Counted from the first letter of the stretch, positions 15,750 through 25,921 are shown. The stretch: DNA of 64,000 bases from an uncultured Spirochaetaceae bacterium (GCA_944390015.1 CALXOL010000006.1:1-64000), one strand, 5' to 3'. Notes: generated by a model from the sequence alone, not told the origin. Numbers and translations: made by a program.

Positions 15750-16361
15750 TTGGCTGTTAAGTTAACGAAGAATGAACAGAAGAAACAGAAGGATCAGCTC
15801 AAGCAGTTCCAGAGGTATCTTCCAACCCTTCAGCTTAAGAAATCACAGTTGCAGAGCGTAATCAGGGAAGTCCTGGCTGAGATGGAGGAGCTCAGAAGGA
15901 AGCAGGATGAGGCGATAAAAGGTCTTGATTCGTGGATTGCCGTCTATGGAGAGAATGCTCTGTTTTCCCCTGAGAAGTCCATAGATACCCTCATAAAAGT
16001 CAAGGAGGTAAAAAAGACGTATTCAAATGTCGCCGGTGTGACCGTTCCTGTCTTTGATTCTCTCAGCTTTGAGGATATCAGGTATTCTCTCGATGAGTAT
16101 CCTCTCTGGGTAGATGGAGCCATCTTCTCACTTTGCGATATTGCAAAATATGATGCCTTAATCAGTACTCTTAAGGAGGAGGTGAGGCTCTTGGAGAATG
16201 AGCTGAGGGTTACAAGCCAGCGTGTTAATCTCTTCGAGAAGGTCAAGATTCCTGAAGCTAAGGAGAACATCCGGGTCATCGGAATATATCTGCAGGATCA
16301 GCAGACTCAGGCTGTTGTGCGTGGTAAGATCGCGAAAAGAAAACTTACCAAGGTAGGTTGA
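15750..16361 (+). CDS. atpD: V-type ATPase subunit D
   Basis: A 203-residue largely helical protein starting with TTG at 15750, with AAGGAGG six bases upstream. The N-terminal helix (LTKNEQKKQKDQLKQFQRYL, LPTLQLKKSQL) and the C-terminal helix (RVNLFEKVKIPEAKENIRVI) are those of subunit D, the central rotor shaft equivalent to F-type gamma. It contacts A3B3 above and the rest of the rotor below. Confidence 0.9.
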   Translation: MAVKLTKNEQKKQKDQLKQFQRYLPTLQLKKSQLQSVIREVLAEMEELRRKQDEAIKGLDSWIAVYGENALFSPEKSIDTLIKVKEVKKTYSNVAGVTVPVFDSLSFEDIRYSLDEYPLWVDGAIFSLCDIAKYDALISTLKEEVRLLENELRVTSQRVNLFEKVKIPEAKENIRVIGIYLQDQQTQAVVRGKIAKRKLTKVG

Positions 16362-16362
16362 T

Positions 16363-18180
16363 ATGATTGAAGCGATGAAGAAAGTCACTATTTTCTCCCT
16401 TAAAGAAAGGAGAAAAAAGATTACAGAGCAGTTAAGGCAAATCGGTCTTATGCATATTGAGTCGATGACCTTTAAGAGCGAGGGCGCTCTTGCGGAAGAG
16501 AAGGTTAAATCTGAGCTTGAGAAAGTTCTCTCGTCCCTTGAGGAAGTGAAGGAAAAGAAAGAAAAGATTACTGCTTTAAAAATGAGCGTACCTTTTGAGG
16601 AAGTACAGGCCTCACTTTTATCTCTTTGCGATGAGAAGAAGGACCTGCTTGAAGAGCTTAACCGTCTCAACGTTGAAAAGGAGCGTCTTGAGGCGTTTGG
16701 TAATCTCGATCCTGCTTTGGTTGAAAGCCTTTATAAAGATGGGCTCTCTCTTCATTTCTATACTATCTCAGATAAGGATTATCTGAAGATAAAGGACTCT
16801 GATGATTTTACATCAATCGTACTGAGAGGCGGAAAGCAGCTCATCGTTATGAGCGTCAACAGCGAGATACGTGGTTCAGGCGCGATTGAATTCTTCCTCG
16901 GTTCAATGAGTCTTGATCAGGTATGTAAGAGAATAAGCCTTTGCTCATTACGTCTTGATGAGATAAAAAATAACTTCCGCTCATATCTTCCGTATGAGGA
17001 GGAATGGATTAAAAGGATTCGCCAGAGAGAGGAGAATATCAGGTTTGAGAACGTAAAGAGCTCTGCATTCGAGGACGGGGATGTCATATACATCACGGGA
17101 TATATCCCTCAAAAGTATATAGAGAAGTTTAAGAAGGAGGCTGTCTCTTACTCCTGGGCGTATCTGATTGATGATATAACGGATGAGGATAATCCACCGA
17201 CACTGGTTACTTATCCACCTTTTGTAAAGATAGTAAAGCCTGTGTTCGATATCCTCGGCGTAGTACCGGGATACAGGGAATATGACATTTCAACCTATTT
17301 CCTGCTCTTCTTCTCCCTGTTCTTTGCGATGATCATAGGAGATGCGGGCTATGGCCTTGTTTTCCTTATTATTGCAATTGTGATGAACATCAGAAGTAAG
17401 AAGGCGAGTGATATCAACATACTGCTTTATGTGCTCAGTTTCACGACGATAGTGTGGGGGGCTCTGACTGGGACGTACTTCGGCTCGGAGGCGGTACTTG
17501 TGAAATTCCCATTTCTAAAGAAGCTTGTCATCCCTGCGATTACGAACTTCCCTGAGGTAATGGGTGTTGATTCAGACTGGGCGCAGAACATGCTGATGAA
17601 GTTCTGTTTCATACTCGGTGCAGTTCAACTCTCACTTGCATGTGTTCTCAATATAATACATAAGGTGCCGAAGAAAGATCTCTCCTGGCTCTCTGATCTT
17701 GGATGGTTGATAGACATAGTCCTGCTATACCTTTTGGTCTTGTACCTGGTAATCGGAGCAAGCTGCCCGTTTACTTTGGTTGTAGTAGGGGTTGCAACGG
17801 GTTTTGTCCTTGTCTGTTGTTTTTCCGCACAGGGGCCTGGTATTCCGTTTGTGAAGGGACTGCTTGCAGGTCTTGGTGGCTTTTTTACCACCTTCCTCAA
17901 TACCGTGTCCTGTATGTCGAACATCATGAGCTATATAAGGCTGTTTGCCGTAGGAATGGCCAGTCTTGCAATCGCTCAGAGTTTTAATGACATGGGAGCT
18001 GGTTTCATGCCGCTTGGAATCCTTGTGATAGTCCTTGGGCATGTGCTCAACATAGTTATGGGACTGTTATCCGTAATAGTCCATGGTGTAAGGCTTAACT
18101 TACTCGAATTCTCCGGTCAGCTCGGTATTGAGTGGTCCGGATACGAATATGATCCTTTTAAGAAGGTTGAAGAAAAATAA
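16363..18180 (+). CDS. atpI: V-type ATPase membrane subunit I
   Basis: A 605-residue subunit I/a. Residues 1-290 form the cytosolic arm with two coiled-coil stretches; from about 300 come about seven membrane segments. SYIRLFAVGMASLAIA carries the conserved Arg that faces the proteolipid glutamate in the ion channel, and GDAGYGLVF is the family motif at the beginning of the membrane half. It starts one base after atpD. Slightly shorter than typical (about 650), but complete. Confidence 0.93.
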   Translation: MIEAMKKVTIFSLKERRKKITEQLRQIGLMHIESMTFKSEGALAEEKVKSELEKVLSSLEEVKEKKEKITALKMSVPFEEVQASLLSLCDEKKDLLEELNRLNVEKERLEAFGNLDPALVESLYKDGLSLHFYTISDKDYLKIKDSDDFTSIVLRGGKQLIVMSVNSEIRGSGAIEFFLGSMSLDQVCKRISLCSLRLDEIKNNFRSYLPYEEEWIKRIRQREENIRFENVKSSAFEDGDVIYITGYIPQKYIEKFKKEAVSYSWAYLIDDITDEDNPPTLVTYPPFVKIVKPVFDILGVVPGYREYDISTYFLLFFSLFFAMIIGDAGYGLVFLIIAIVMNIRSKKASDINILLYVLSFTTIVWGALTGTYFGSEAVLVKFPFLKKLVIPAITNFPEVMGVDSDWAQNMLMKFCFILGAVQLSLACVLNIIHKVPKKDLSWLSDLGWLIDIVLLYLLVLYLVIGASCPFTLVVVGVATGFVLVCCFSAQGPGIPFVKGLLAGLGGFFTTFLNTVSCMSNIMSYIRLFAVGMASLAIAQSFNDMGAGFMPLGILVIVLGHVLNIVMGLLSVIVHGVRLNLLEFSGQLGIEWSGYEYDPFKKVEEK

Positions 18181-18202
18181 TTTAGGTAGAAAGGAGTTTT
18201 AA

Positions 18203-18637
18203 ATGAATTACCTAGCTTATATCGGAATGGCATGTGCTCTTTGTTTTTCTGCTATCGGATCCGGATTTGGCGCCGGTATCGCATCTCAGGCCGCAGTAGG
18301 GGCTTGGAAGAAGTGCTATGCACAGGGAAAGCCCGCACCGTTTATCATGGTTGCTTTCGCCGGTGCTCCTCTTACCCAGACCATCTACGGCTTCCTGCTC
18401 ATGAACTTCATAAGAAGCGCTATTGAGAGCGGAACGAATCCAATGCTCTGTTTCTTCGTCGGTCTTCTTGGCGGAACTTCGATGGGGCTTTCAGCATTCT
18501 TCCAGGGAAAGGTATCCGCATGCTCTGCAGACAGTCTCGGAGAGACGGGTAAGGGAACGGCAAACTACTTCATCGTAATCGGACTTGTTGAGACGGTTGC
18601 TCTCTTCACTCTTGTTTTCTCACTGCTCGCACTGTAA
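18203..18637 (+). CDS. atpK: V-type ATPase proteolipid subunit K
   Basis: A 144-residue, four-helix proteolipid: two tandem hairpins, the first with GSGFGAGIASQAA and LTQTIYGFLLM, the second with GLVETVALFTLVF near residue 133, whose Glu is the ion-binding carboxylate. The first hairpin has Gln instead, so one ion per subunit, as in other bacterial V-types. AAAGGAG precedes the ATG. Whether Na+ or H+ is carried cannot be settled from this sequence alone. Confidence 0.92.
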   Translation: MNYLAYIGMACALCFSAIGSGFGAGIASQAAVGAWKKCYAQGKPAPFIMVAFAGAPLTQTIYGFLLMNFIRSAIESGTNPMLCFFVGLLGGTSMGLSAFFQGKVSACSADSLGETGKGTANYFIVIGLVETVALFTLVFSLLAL

Positions 18638-18658
18638 TTGGAAGTAGTGTCAATATAG

Positions 18659-18692
18659 AAAGGTGTGGCTTAGTTGGTCGCACCTTTTTTGT
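18659..18692 (+). terminator. terminator of the V-ATPase operon
   Basis: AAAGGTG (18659-18665) pairs with CACCTTT (18681-18687), with the T-run continuing (TTTTTTG). Confidence 0.8.
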
Positions 18693-18731
18693 TGTATATG
18701 AGCTGAAATATTTAATATTTTTCCTTTTTCG

Positions 18732-18742
18732 TATACTATAAT
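18732..18742 (+). promoter_or_regulatory. -10 region for the ispG-uvrA-lptD operon
   Basis: TATACT (18732-18737) overlaps a perfect TATAAT (18737-18742), only five bases before the ATG at 18748. No ribosome-binding site is present, so the mRNA should be leaderless or nearly so. No clear -35 was found in the T-rich upstream sequence. Confidence 0.5.
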
Positions 18743-18747
18743 AACCT

Positions 18748-19074
18748 ATGGTTAAAGCTAGAAGCAAAGAGCTTGTGAAAATGACTTTTCTCGATGAGGC
18801 GCTCTCCAGTGTCTCATCAATGGAGGGCATTGATGCTGAGGAAAGCCAGATTTTTAAAGTCGATGGAAAGTATTCTCATTTCTTTGAGGTTCTTTCGGGC
18901 TCCTGTTTGATTGCGACCACATGGAGAGAGCTTCCCTCATCCGATGAGGTCACGGGATTAATGAGCTTGAAAGCGGGGGATGGCGCTCTCATCCTTCCTG
19001 GAGAGCCTTATCTTTTAAAGATCACTTCAGATTCGGAAGTGAGTGAGTTCGTTTTGGGAAATTATGTTCAGTAA
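18748..19074 (+). CDS. small cytoplasmic protein, possibly cupin-like, unknown function
   Basis: A 108-residue protein without signal peptide or membrane segment. The C-terminal half, with LIATTWRELPSS and LKAGDGALILPGEPYLLKI, has the look of a small cupin-like beta barrel in which a PGEPY turn follows a GD-(A/G) strand, but no metal-binding His set is seen. No family is claimed. It is the first gene of a long operon and overlaps ispG by 11 bp. The start codon lies right on the predicted transcription start. Confidence 0.55.
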   Translation: MVKARSKELVKMTFLDEALSSVSSMEGIDAEESQIFKVDGKYSHFFEVLSGSCLIATTWRELPSSDEVTGLMSLKAGDGALILPGEPYLLKITSDSEVSEFVLGNYVQ

Positions 19075-20110
19075 GAGAGTATGTCATGTTAGAAGCCTTG
19101 ATATCGGAGGAGATAACCCCGTCAGGGTTCAGACGATGTATGATTCGTCTTTAATCGGTGCTGATATGGATGCACTTATTAAAAGAATCGGAAAACTCAG
19201 CGCAATGGGGTGCGATTTAATCCGATTCAGCTATTCAAGTCTTGATGATGCCCCTTATTTTTCTCAGGTTGCAAAAAGAAGCGTCATGCCGGTTGTCGCA
19301 GATATTCACTTTGACTACCGTCTTGCACTCAGTGCCCTTGAAAGCGGTGCTGATAAAATCAGGATAAATCCAGGTAACATTGGTGCGAAGTGGAAAACCC
19401 GGGAGGTCGTACTTGCCGCAAAGGATATGGGCAGGGCAATCAGAATAGGGCTTAATTCAGGCTCTCTTCCCAGAGATGATAGGCATTTGACAAAGGCAGA
19501 TCTGATGGTTAATACCGCCTTAGATTACATTAATGATTTTGAGTCATGGGGTTTTGAGAATACGGTCGTCTCCCTCAAGGCAAGCGATGTTGGCGTTACT
19601 ATGGAAGCTGCAAGGAAATTCTCCTCTTTAAGCGATTATCCAATTCACCTTGGAGTAACGGAGGCTGGAAGTGCGATTGTTTCATCCGTCCGTTCTTCCT
19701 GGGCTCTCGGATGTCTTTTAAGCGAGCATATTGGAGACACTATAAGGGTCTCGATTACTGGCGATATCGAGGATGAGGTCATCGCTGCCAATGAGATTCT
19801 AAGAACTCAGAATCTGAAAAAAGGTGGGGTGCGTCTTGTCTCTTGCCCTAGATGCGGAAGGCATACGTTTGACTCAAGAAGAATGGTCGAGATTCTCCAG
19901 CCGAAACTCATGGCCCTGAAGGATGATATCTCGGTTGCGATAATGGGATGTCAGGTAAACGGGCCAGGGGAGGCTAAGGACGCAGATTACGCCCTGACTG
20001 GAATAGGAAAAAAGGCCTTTTTATATGAGAAAGGTGTTCTTGTCAGGGAGATAACGCTTGATGATGCTGAGAGTGCTCTGTTTGAGGCGATAGAAAATGG
20101 CAGAAAATAA
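19064..20110 (+). CDS. ispG: 4-hydroxy-3-methylbut-2-en-1-yl diphosphate synthase (flavodoxin/ferredoxin) IspG
   Basis: IspG turns MEcPP into HMBPP in the MEP isoprenoid pathway using a [4Fe-4S] cluster. The ATG at 19064 gives 348 residues, with a TIM-barrel part (DIHFDYRLALSALESGADKIRINPGNIG) and a C-terminal cluster domain with SCPRCGR and MGCQVNGPGEAKDADY, supplying three Cys and one Glu ligand. The in-frame GTG at 19043 would add seven residues without support. It ends inside the uvrA start (14-bp overlap). Its presence shows the organism uses the MEP route. Confidence 0.93.
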   Translation: MFSKRVCHVRSLDIGGDNPVRVQTMYDSSLIGADMDALIKRIGKLSAMGCDLIRFSYSSLDDAPYFSQVAKRSVMPVVADIHFDYRLALSALESGADKIRINPGNIGAKWKTREVVLAAKDMGRAIRIGLNSGSLPRDDRHLTKADLMVNTALDYINDFESWGFENTVVSLKASDVGVTMEAARKFSSLSDYPIHLGVTEAGSAIVSSVRSSWALGCLLSEHIGDTIRVSITGDIEDEVIAANEILRTQNLKKGGVRLVSCPRCGRHTFDSRRMVEILQPKLMALKDDISVAIMGCQVNGPGEAKDADYALTGIGKKAFLYEKGVLVREITLDDAESALFEAIENGRK

Positions 20111-22922
20111 TTATCTTGTGATAAAGGGAGCGAGGGAACATAACCTGAAGAACATATCGCTTACGCTCCCTAAGAACTCCCTTGTTGTTCTTTCAGGGCT
20201 CTCAGGATCAGGTAAAAGCAGTCTTGCCTTCGACACTATTTTTGCCGAGGGGCAGAGAAGGTACATGGAGAGTCTATCCAGTTATGCCCGTCAGTTCCTT
20301 GGAAGGATGGAGAAGCCGGATGTGGATATAATAGAGGGGCTTTCCCCCGCTATTGCAATCGAGCAGAAATCCACGAATCGAAATCCGCGATCCACGGTCG
20401 GTACCGTGACCGAGGTATATGACTATTACCGTCTCTTATGGGCGAGAATCGGAGAGAAGCACTGTCCACGCTGTGGTCGTCTCATTTCCGAGATGTCGAT
20501 TGACCAGATAATAGACATAATATTCTCCCACAAGGAAGATGGACGACTCATGATCTCAAGCCCCGTTGCCCGAGGAAAGAAAGGTGAGTTTAAGAAGATA
20601 ATAGAGGATGCGGTAAAGCTCGGTTATTCAAGGGCGTTGATCGATAAGCATATCTATAACATCGATGAAGGTATTCCTGATCTTGATAAGAACGTCAAGC
20701 ACAACATCTCAATTCTTGTAGATAGGATTAAAAACAACAGGGACCATAGGATGCGCCTAAGTGAGGCCATAGAGAAAGCATGCCAGATGTCCAATGGACT
20801 TGTCGAGGTTTACTATGTCGATGAGGAGGATCTTGTAGAGATCTACAGTGAGAAGAACTCCTGTCCCGATTGTGGTATTACGATAGCAGAAGTGGAGCCG
20901 AGGCTGTTTTCTTTTAACAATCCATTCGGAGCATGTCCTGAATGCAATGGTCTTGGCTATAATAAAACTTTTGATGTCGATAAGATCATTCCTGACCGGT
21001 CGAAGTCCTATAACCAGGGGGCAATTCTTACAAGCGGCAACGGTACGTTTGAAAAAAGTAAGTTCAAGGCCTTCTTTGAGTTCTATGGATACTCACTCGA
21101 TACGCCTTTCTCCTCTCTCAGTGATGATGTCTTTTTCAAGCTACTTTATGGCACGAAGGATAAGATATCATACAAGGTAGAGCATAAGAGCAGAAGCGGG
21201 CATGTTGAATACTCAGAGGAATTCAAAGGTGTTATAAACGACCTTGAGCGTAGGCTCAGAGAGTCTTTCTCCATGAATATAAGAATGTGGCTTGAGAGCT
21301 TTCAAAGCGTCTCTGTCTGCAAGAAATGCCATGGCAACAGGCTGCGTCCGGATGCGCTTGCAATTACTGTCGGTGGACTTAATATAATGGAGATGACCAA
21401 GCTCAGCGTCAGAAGGAGCATTGAGTTCTTCGATAATCTGAAATTAAGCGATACGGATGCTGAGATCTCACGCCAGATCCTCAAGGAGATCAGAAACAGG
21501 CTCAAGTTCCTTTATGATGTGGGCCTTGGCTATCTTACGCTTCATAGGGCCGCATCCACGCTCTCTGGAGGAGAGGCACAGAGAATCCGTCTTGCCACTC
21601 AGATAGGTAGCGCTCTTACCGGTGTCATGTACGTTCTTGATGAGCCTTCAATCGGACTTCATCAGAGGGATAATGCGAAACTCATACGCACCCTTGAGCA
21701 TTTAAGGGATCTTGGGAATACTGTCATAGTCGTTGAGCATGATGAGGATACGCTTCGTGCCGCCGATTATCTAGTGGACATAGGCCCCGGGGCTGGAAGC
21801 CTGGGGGGAGAGGTCGTTGCAGCTGGAAAGCCTGAGGAGGTTGCTTTGGTTCCCGGTTCTATCACAGGACAGTACCTTGCAGGAAAACTCTCAATTGATG
21901 TGCCGAAAGAGAGGCGTAAGGGAAACGGGCATTTCATCGAGATAGATGGGTGCTATAAGAATAATTTGAAGAATATCGATGTTAAGATACCACTAGGTGT
22001 GATGAACGTAATAACCGGGGTCTCAGGAAGCGGTAAGTCAACCCTTTTAAACGAGATACTACTTCCTGCTTTACAGGATAAGCTCAATAAGAGGGCGGAG
22101 AAGTTTGACGGATATAAGAGACTGAGCGGCCTTGAGAACATAGACAAGGTCATCAATATCGATCAGAGTCCGATTGGAAGAACTCCGAGAAGTAATCCTG
22201 CGACATATGTCGATCTTTTCACACCGATCAGGAATCTTTTTGCTTCCATGAGTGAGGCTAAAGCAAGAGGGTTTACCCCCTCGAGGTTCTCATTCAACGT
22301 ACCCGGTGGCAGGTGTGAGAACTGCCAGGGAGATGGACAGCTGAAAATCGAGATGCATTTTCTTCCCGATGTCTTTGTCAAATGTGATGTCTGTGATGGC
22401 AAGCGATATAATAAGGAGACGCTCCAGGTTGAGTATAAGGGAAAGAACATCTCGGATGTACTTGATCTGACGGTTCGGGAAGCTCTTGACCTTTTTGAGG
22501 CGATTCCACCGATTAAGAGGAAACTTGAGACGCTCATGGATGTCGGTCTGGATTATATAAAGCTAGGTCAGAGCGCACTTACCCTCTCAGGCGGTGAGGC
22601 GCAGAGGGTTAAACTTGCCTTGGAGCTATCTAAGAAGAGCACGGGTAAGACGCTCTATATCCTTGATGAGCCGACGACAGGGCTTCATTTTGCAGATGTT
22701 AAGAAGCTTCTTGAGACTCTAAATAAGCTTGTGGATCAGGGAAATACAATCATTTTAATCGAGCACAACCTCGATGTGATCAAGACCTGTGATTATATCA
22801 TAGACCTGGGACCCGAGGGCGGGGACGACGGGGGAAGGGTAGTCGCACTGGGAAGCCCTGAAGAGGTAAGCATGAATCCAGAGAGCTATACCGGTCAATT
22901 CCTCAAAAGGTATGTTGAATGA
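20097..22922 (+). CDS. uvrA: excinuclease ABC subunit A
   Basis: The 941-residue UvrA is the damage-sensing ABC ATPase of nucleotide excision repair. Both ATPase units are complete: Walker A GLSGSGKSS (about 34) with signature LSGGEAQRIRLATQIG and DEPSIGLHQRDN; and Walker A GVSGSGKST (about 641) with LSGGEAQRVKLALEL and DEPTTGLHFADV. Zinc fingers CPRCGR, CPDCG/CPECNG and CENCQGD.../CDVCDGKRYN are intact. Its ATG overlaps the end of ispG, and its stop overlaps the lptD start as ATGA. Confidence 0.97.
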   Translation: MAENNYLVIKGAREHNLKNISLTLPKNSLVVLSGLSGSGKSSLAFDTIFAEGQRRYMESLSSYARQFLGRMEKPDVDIIEGLSPAIAIEQKSTNRNPRSTVGTVTEVYDYYRLLWARIGEKHCPRCGRLISEMSIDQIIDIIFSHKEDGRLMISSPVARGKKGEFKKIIEDAVKLGYSRALIDKHIYNIDEGIPDLDKNVKHNISILVDRIKNNRDHRMRLSEAIEKACQMSNGLVEVYYVDEEDLVEIYSEKNSCPDCGITIAEVEPRLFSFNNPFGACPECNGLGYNKTFDVDKIIPDRSKSYNQGAILTSGNGTFEKSKFKAFFEFYGYSLDTPFSSLSDDVFFKLLYGTKDKISYKVEHKSRSGHVEYSEEFKGVINDLERRLRESFSMNIRMWLESFQSVSVCKKCHGNRLRPDALAITVGGLNIMEMTKLSVRRSIEFFDNLKLSDTDAEISRQILKEIRNRLKFLYDVGLGYLTLHRAASTLSGGEAQRIRLATQIGSALTGVMYVLDEPSIGLHQRDNAKLIRTLEHLRDLGNTVIVVEHDEDTLRAADYLVDIGPGAGSLGGEVVAAGKPEEVALVPGSITGQYLAGKLSIDVPKERRKGNGHFIEIDGCYKNNLKNIDVKIPLGVMNVITGVSGSGKSTLLNEILLPALQDKLNKRAEKFDGYKRLSGLENIDKVINIDQSPIGRTPRSNPATYVDLFTPIRNLFASMSEAKARGFTPSRFSFNVPGGRCENCQGDGQLKIEMHFLPDVFVKCDVCDGKRYNKETLQVEYKGKNISDVLDLTVREALDLFEAIPPIKRKLETLMDVGLDYIKLGQSALTLSGGEAQRVKLALELSKKSTGKTLYILDEPTTGLHFADVKKLLETLNKLVDQGNTIILIEHNLDVIKTCDYIIDLGPEGGDDGGRVVALGSPEEVSMNPESYTGQFLKRYVE

Positions 22923-25921
22923 AAAGATTTCCATTATTGCTCATTATTCTTTTATTCCTGATTGCTTCACTCTTTGCACTGAGCGTAGAGGATATCTATT
23001 ATGCGGATAGTCAGGCATTGAGGAATATGGCGGCAATAAGGGATCTTGATACATCGCTAAATGACAATGCTCTTCGTAACGCCCTCTATGATTATGAGGA
23101 TCTTGAAAGATATGAGGAGAGCGTTGAGGACGGTGATGATTATACGCTGAGCATTAATAATGCCGATTATCTGAGCTCTAGTGGGGATATCATAACGCTG
23201 AGGGGAAACGTCGCGATCTCTTTTATCCATGATGGAGAAGAGACGGTGCTGGAAAGTGATGAGGTCGTAATCGATTCTGAATCATCACTCTTCAGTGCCC
23301 TTGGAAACGTCTCATTTTCCACCGATGGAGAATCTGGTATGGAGAGGATAGATGCGGATATCGTGACATTTTACTGGAAGAAGGGGAATATCGTGGTTGA
23401 GAACGCATCTACTCTTAACGTAAGGGAAAACAGTGAGGGGGAGAGCGTTAACGTATACTCTGTCGGAGAGAGGCTGACATATTTTGAAAGCGGTGCCGCA
23501 GTTTATGATGACGGATATATCGCAAGCAGCGATGACGATCCCCTTTCAAGCATATCTGCAAGCAGGATAACCATGCTCCCCGGATCTGACATGCTGATTG
23601 AGAATGCGGTTTTGAATATCGGACGTGTGCCTCTGTTCTATTTTCCTCTCTTCTTTTTTCCTGGCTCTAGCATAACCGGTAATCCTTCATTTGGATTTGC
23701 ATCGACAAAAGGTGCGTTTTTAAATACTACATTTGAGCTTTTAGGGCGTTCGGACAGGCTTGATGAGGAGACTTCGTCATCTTTTACTTCGATCTTCTCC
23801 TCAGTAGAGGATAACGATCAGATGGTTCCTTCCGGCGCATATTACCAGGCTGTTGATGCTCTCTCTCCAGCTCAGAGATGGGCATCAGAGACAGACAGCC
23901 ATATTGCCATAATGGCGGATGCATATTCCAAGAAAGGTTTGCATCTCGGCCTCGATTCAAACATCAATCTCTTTTCTTCCGAGCTCAAATTCGATACTTT
24001 TTCCGGCATCGCATTGACTTATGAAAGCGGATATAACTCAAACAATCTGAGATATTACAGTGAGAACAGCCTTGAGTATTCTCATAGCGGCCTCTCGATA
24101 TTCCTCTCTTTTCCGCTCTATTCTGATTCCAATGTACTTATTGATTACGGTAACAGGCTCTCTAGATTCTCCATAGAATCCCTTTTCCTGCAGACTCCGG
24201 CATTTCCAAGCACATATTCATCTTCAATAACATCGTTTTCCCGCTATGCAGAGCTTAGGTATTCCCTTCCATCTGCACTCAGAAATGATTTCCTCTCATC
24301 CTTTTCAATATCGCGCCTCCGTACAGAGAGCCGTTACTCATATTCAAACGGCGAATATGATCTCGATTACATATACCTTCCTGAACTCAGGATGAGTGCA
24401 AGCGGTTCTGTTTTCAATTTCGAATATGAGGGTGAAGGGGAGAGTGAGGAGACCCTTGATGAGGCCGACCGTTTCCTGCTCTCAGATCCACTACTATATG
24501 ATATATACCATGATGAGATGATAAGAAGCGGCCATACAAGCAGTACGTATTCTATCGGAATGGGATACAGCTTCTCAGAAAATCTGGAGAACAACATCGA
24601 GTATGACGATTCTCTCATTACATCCTCAGATTTTTCCTCAGATACCTCTCTTAGGCTTACGACGGAACTGGATTTAGGAGAATACTTCAATTTAAGGAGT
24701 ATAATCACGCCCTCCTATTCCTATTCACGTGAGGAGGATGGGGATGTTGAATGGAGTGATGAGTTTTTCGTCACAAACACGATAGAGGCTGAAATTCCCC
24801 TTATCGGACTGAAGTACAGTCTTACGAACAGGGCTTATGAGATAAAACGTAACTATCTTGATGGAAGCACTTTAAGAAATGAGAGCTTATGGGCATTTGA
24901 TAAGGATCATGTAAGTGCGCATTCAATATCCCTGAGTAAGACGTTTGATTCCATAATAGGTGCGTTCACCCCTTCGATAAGCTATACGCTATATCCATTG
25001 ACGGGGAGCCTTACTCCCTCATTGAGCTATCGCTATGATGATTTTGCCGCGTCATTTTCCTATCGCTTTCAGAACAGCGAGGGGGATGAGAACAGGTTTT
25101 TATCCGATCTTATACGACTTTCCCTCTCATATAACGGAACGAATCTCGTAGCCTCATCATCTTTTTCCTATCAGAGTGCGGATTACTCTCCCTCTGATTT
25201 CATTTCTCCACTTGAGATAGATGCACAGCTTGCTCTCAGGACTGAGGATAAGCGCTACAGTATAACCGAGCAGCTTGAATGGAAAGGCCTTGATGCATCC
25301 ACTGGAAGCAGGAACTACGTATCATCGCTAAAGACAATATTCACCGTTCCATACTTTACATGTTATTTTGATTTCACAGGACCTCTATCTAATCTTGAAC
25401 TTAGTACTGTAAATGCAAGAATCAGCGCCTCCGACATCGTCATCCAGTCCTGGAGGGGAAGGCTATATCTATCTCTTGCGCTCTCTTCTGCTCTTAACCT
25501 CGATATAAGGAACATCGCCTCATCAAGTTTCACGATAACACCTTCCATAATATTCTCAATCGCGGAGTTTCTTGACTTCCGCCTCAGCTTCACAAGTGCG
25601 AATAACAATTTCGGCTCTTATGAGGATAACGGTGCATTCAGCTTTACAAAACTATGGCAGGATCTTATGAGGAGTTTTGATTTCATCGGCTCCGGCCGCT
25701 ATAATACTAATTTCAACATGTCATCGATCTCTCTTGAGATAGTCCATTACATGCAGGACTGGGCTCTCCATTGCAATTACTCATCTTCGGTTGTATTATC
25801 CGATGATGAATATCGCTTTATTCCAGAGTTCAGCATATATCTCAGTTGGAACACATTCCCTGATCTGAAAATTGATGAGAGCTGGGAGATGCAGGGCGAT
25901 GCATGGATAAGGAGTAATTGA
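22919..25921 (+). CDS. lptD: LptD/OstA-like outer-membrane assembly protein
   Basis: A 1000-residue protein with a signal peptide (KRFPLLLIILLFLIASLFAL), an OstA/LptA-like beta-jellyroll domain at about 60-170 (LRGNVAISF, LESDEVVIDS, LGNVSFSTDG), and a long Ser/Tyr/Asp-rich beta-strand region from about 240 that should form the barrel. This is the architecture of LptD, which inserts lipopolysaccharide-like lipids into the outer leaflet. The sequence is highly diverged, as usual in spirochaetes, and lacks a C-terminal aromatic residue (ends WIRSN). In lineages without LPS the substrate may be another glycolipid. Coupled to uvrA and phoH by ATGA-like junctions. Confidence 0.78.
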   Translation: MKRFPLLLIILLFLIASLFALSVEDIYYADSQALRNMAAIRDLDTSLNDNALRNALYDYEDLERYEESVEDGDDYTLSINNADYLSSSGDIITLRGNVAISFIHDGEETVLESDEVVIDSESSLFSALGNVSFSTDGESGMERIDADIVTFYWKKGNIVVENASTLNVRENSEGESVNVYSVGERLTYFESGAAVYDDGYIASSDDDPLSSISASRITMLPGSDMLIENAVLNIGRVPLFYFPLFFFPGSSITGNPSFGFASTKGAFLNTTFELLGRSDRLDEETSSSFTSIFSSVEDNDQMVPSGAYYQAVDALSPAQRWASETDSHIAIMADAYSKKGLHLGLDSNINLFSSELKFDTFSGIALTYESGYNSNNLRYYSENSLEYSHSGLSIFLSFPLYSDSNVLIDYGNRLSRFSIESLFLQTPAFPSTYSSSITSFSRYAELRYSLPSALRNDFLSSFSISRLRTESRYSYSNGEYDLDYIYLPELRMSASGSVFNFEYEGEGESEETLDEADRFLLSDPLLYDIYHDEMIRSGHTSSTYSIGMGYSFSENLENNIEYDDSLITSSDFSSDTSLRLTTELDLGEYFNLRSIITPSYSYSREEDGDVEWSDEFFVTNTIEAEIPLIGLKYSLTNRAYEIKRNYLDGSTLRNESLWAFDKDHVSAHSISLSKTFDSIIGAFTPSISYTLYPLTGSLTPSLSYRYDDFAASFSYRFQNSEGDENRFLSDLIRLSLSYNGTNLVASSSFSYQSADYSPSDFISPLEIDAQLALRTEDKRYSITEQLEWKGLDASTGSRNYVSSLKTIFTVPYFTCYFDFTGPLSNLELSTVNARISASDIVIQSWRGRLYLSLALSSALNLDIRNIASSSFTITPSIIFSIAEFLDFRLSFTSANNNFGSYEDNGAFSFTKLWQDLMRSFDFIGSGRYNTNFNMSSISLEIVHYMQDWALHCNYSSSVVLSDDEYRFIPEFSIYLSWNTFPDLKIDESWEMQGDAWIRSN

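Noticed and set aside
18748-19074. YhcH/YjgK/YiaL-family identity for the small protein before ispG
   Set aside because: Only a loose similarity in the strand-turn-strand pattern; no metal-binding residues of that family are present.
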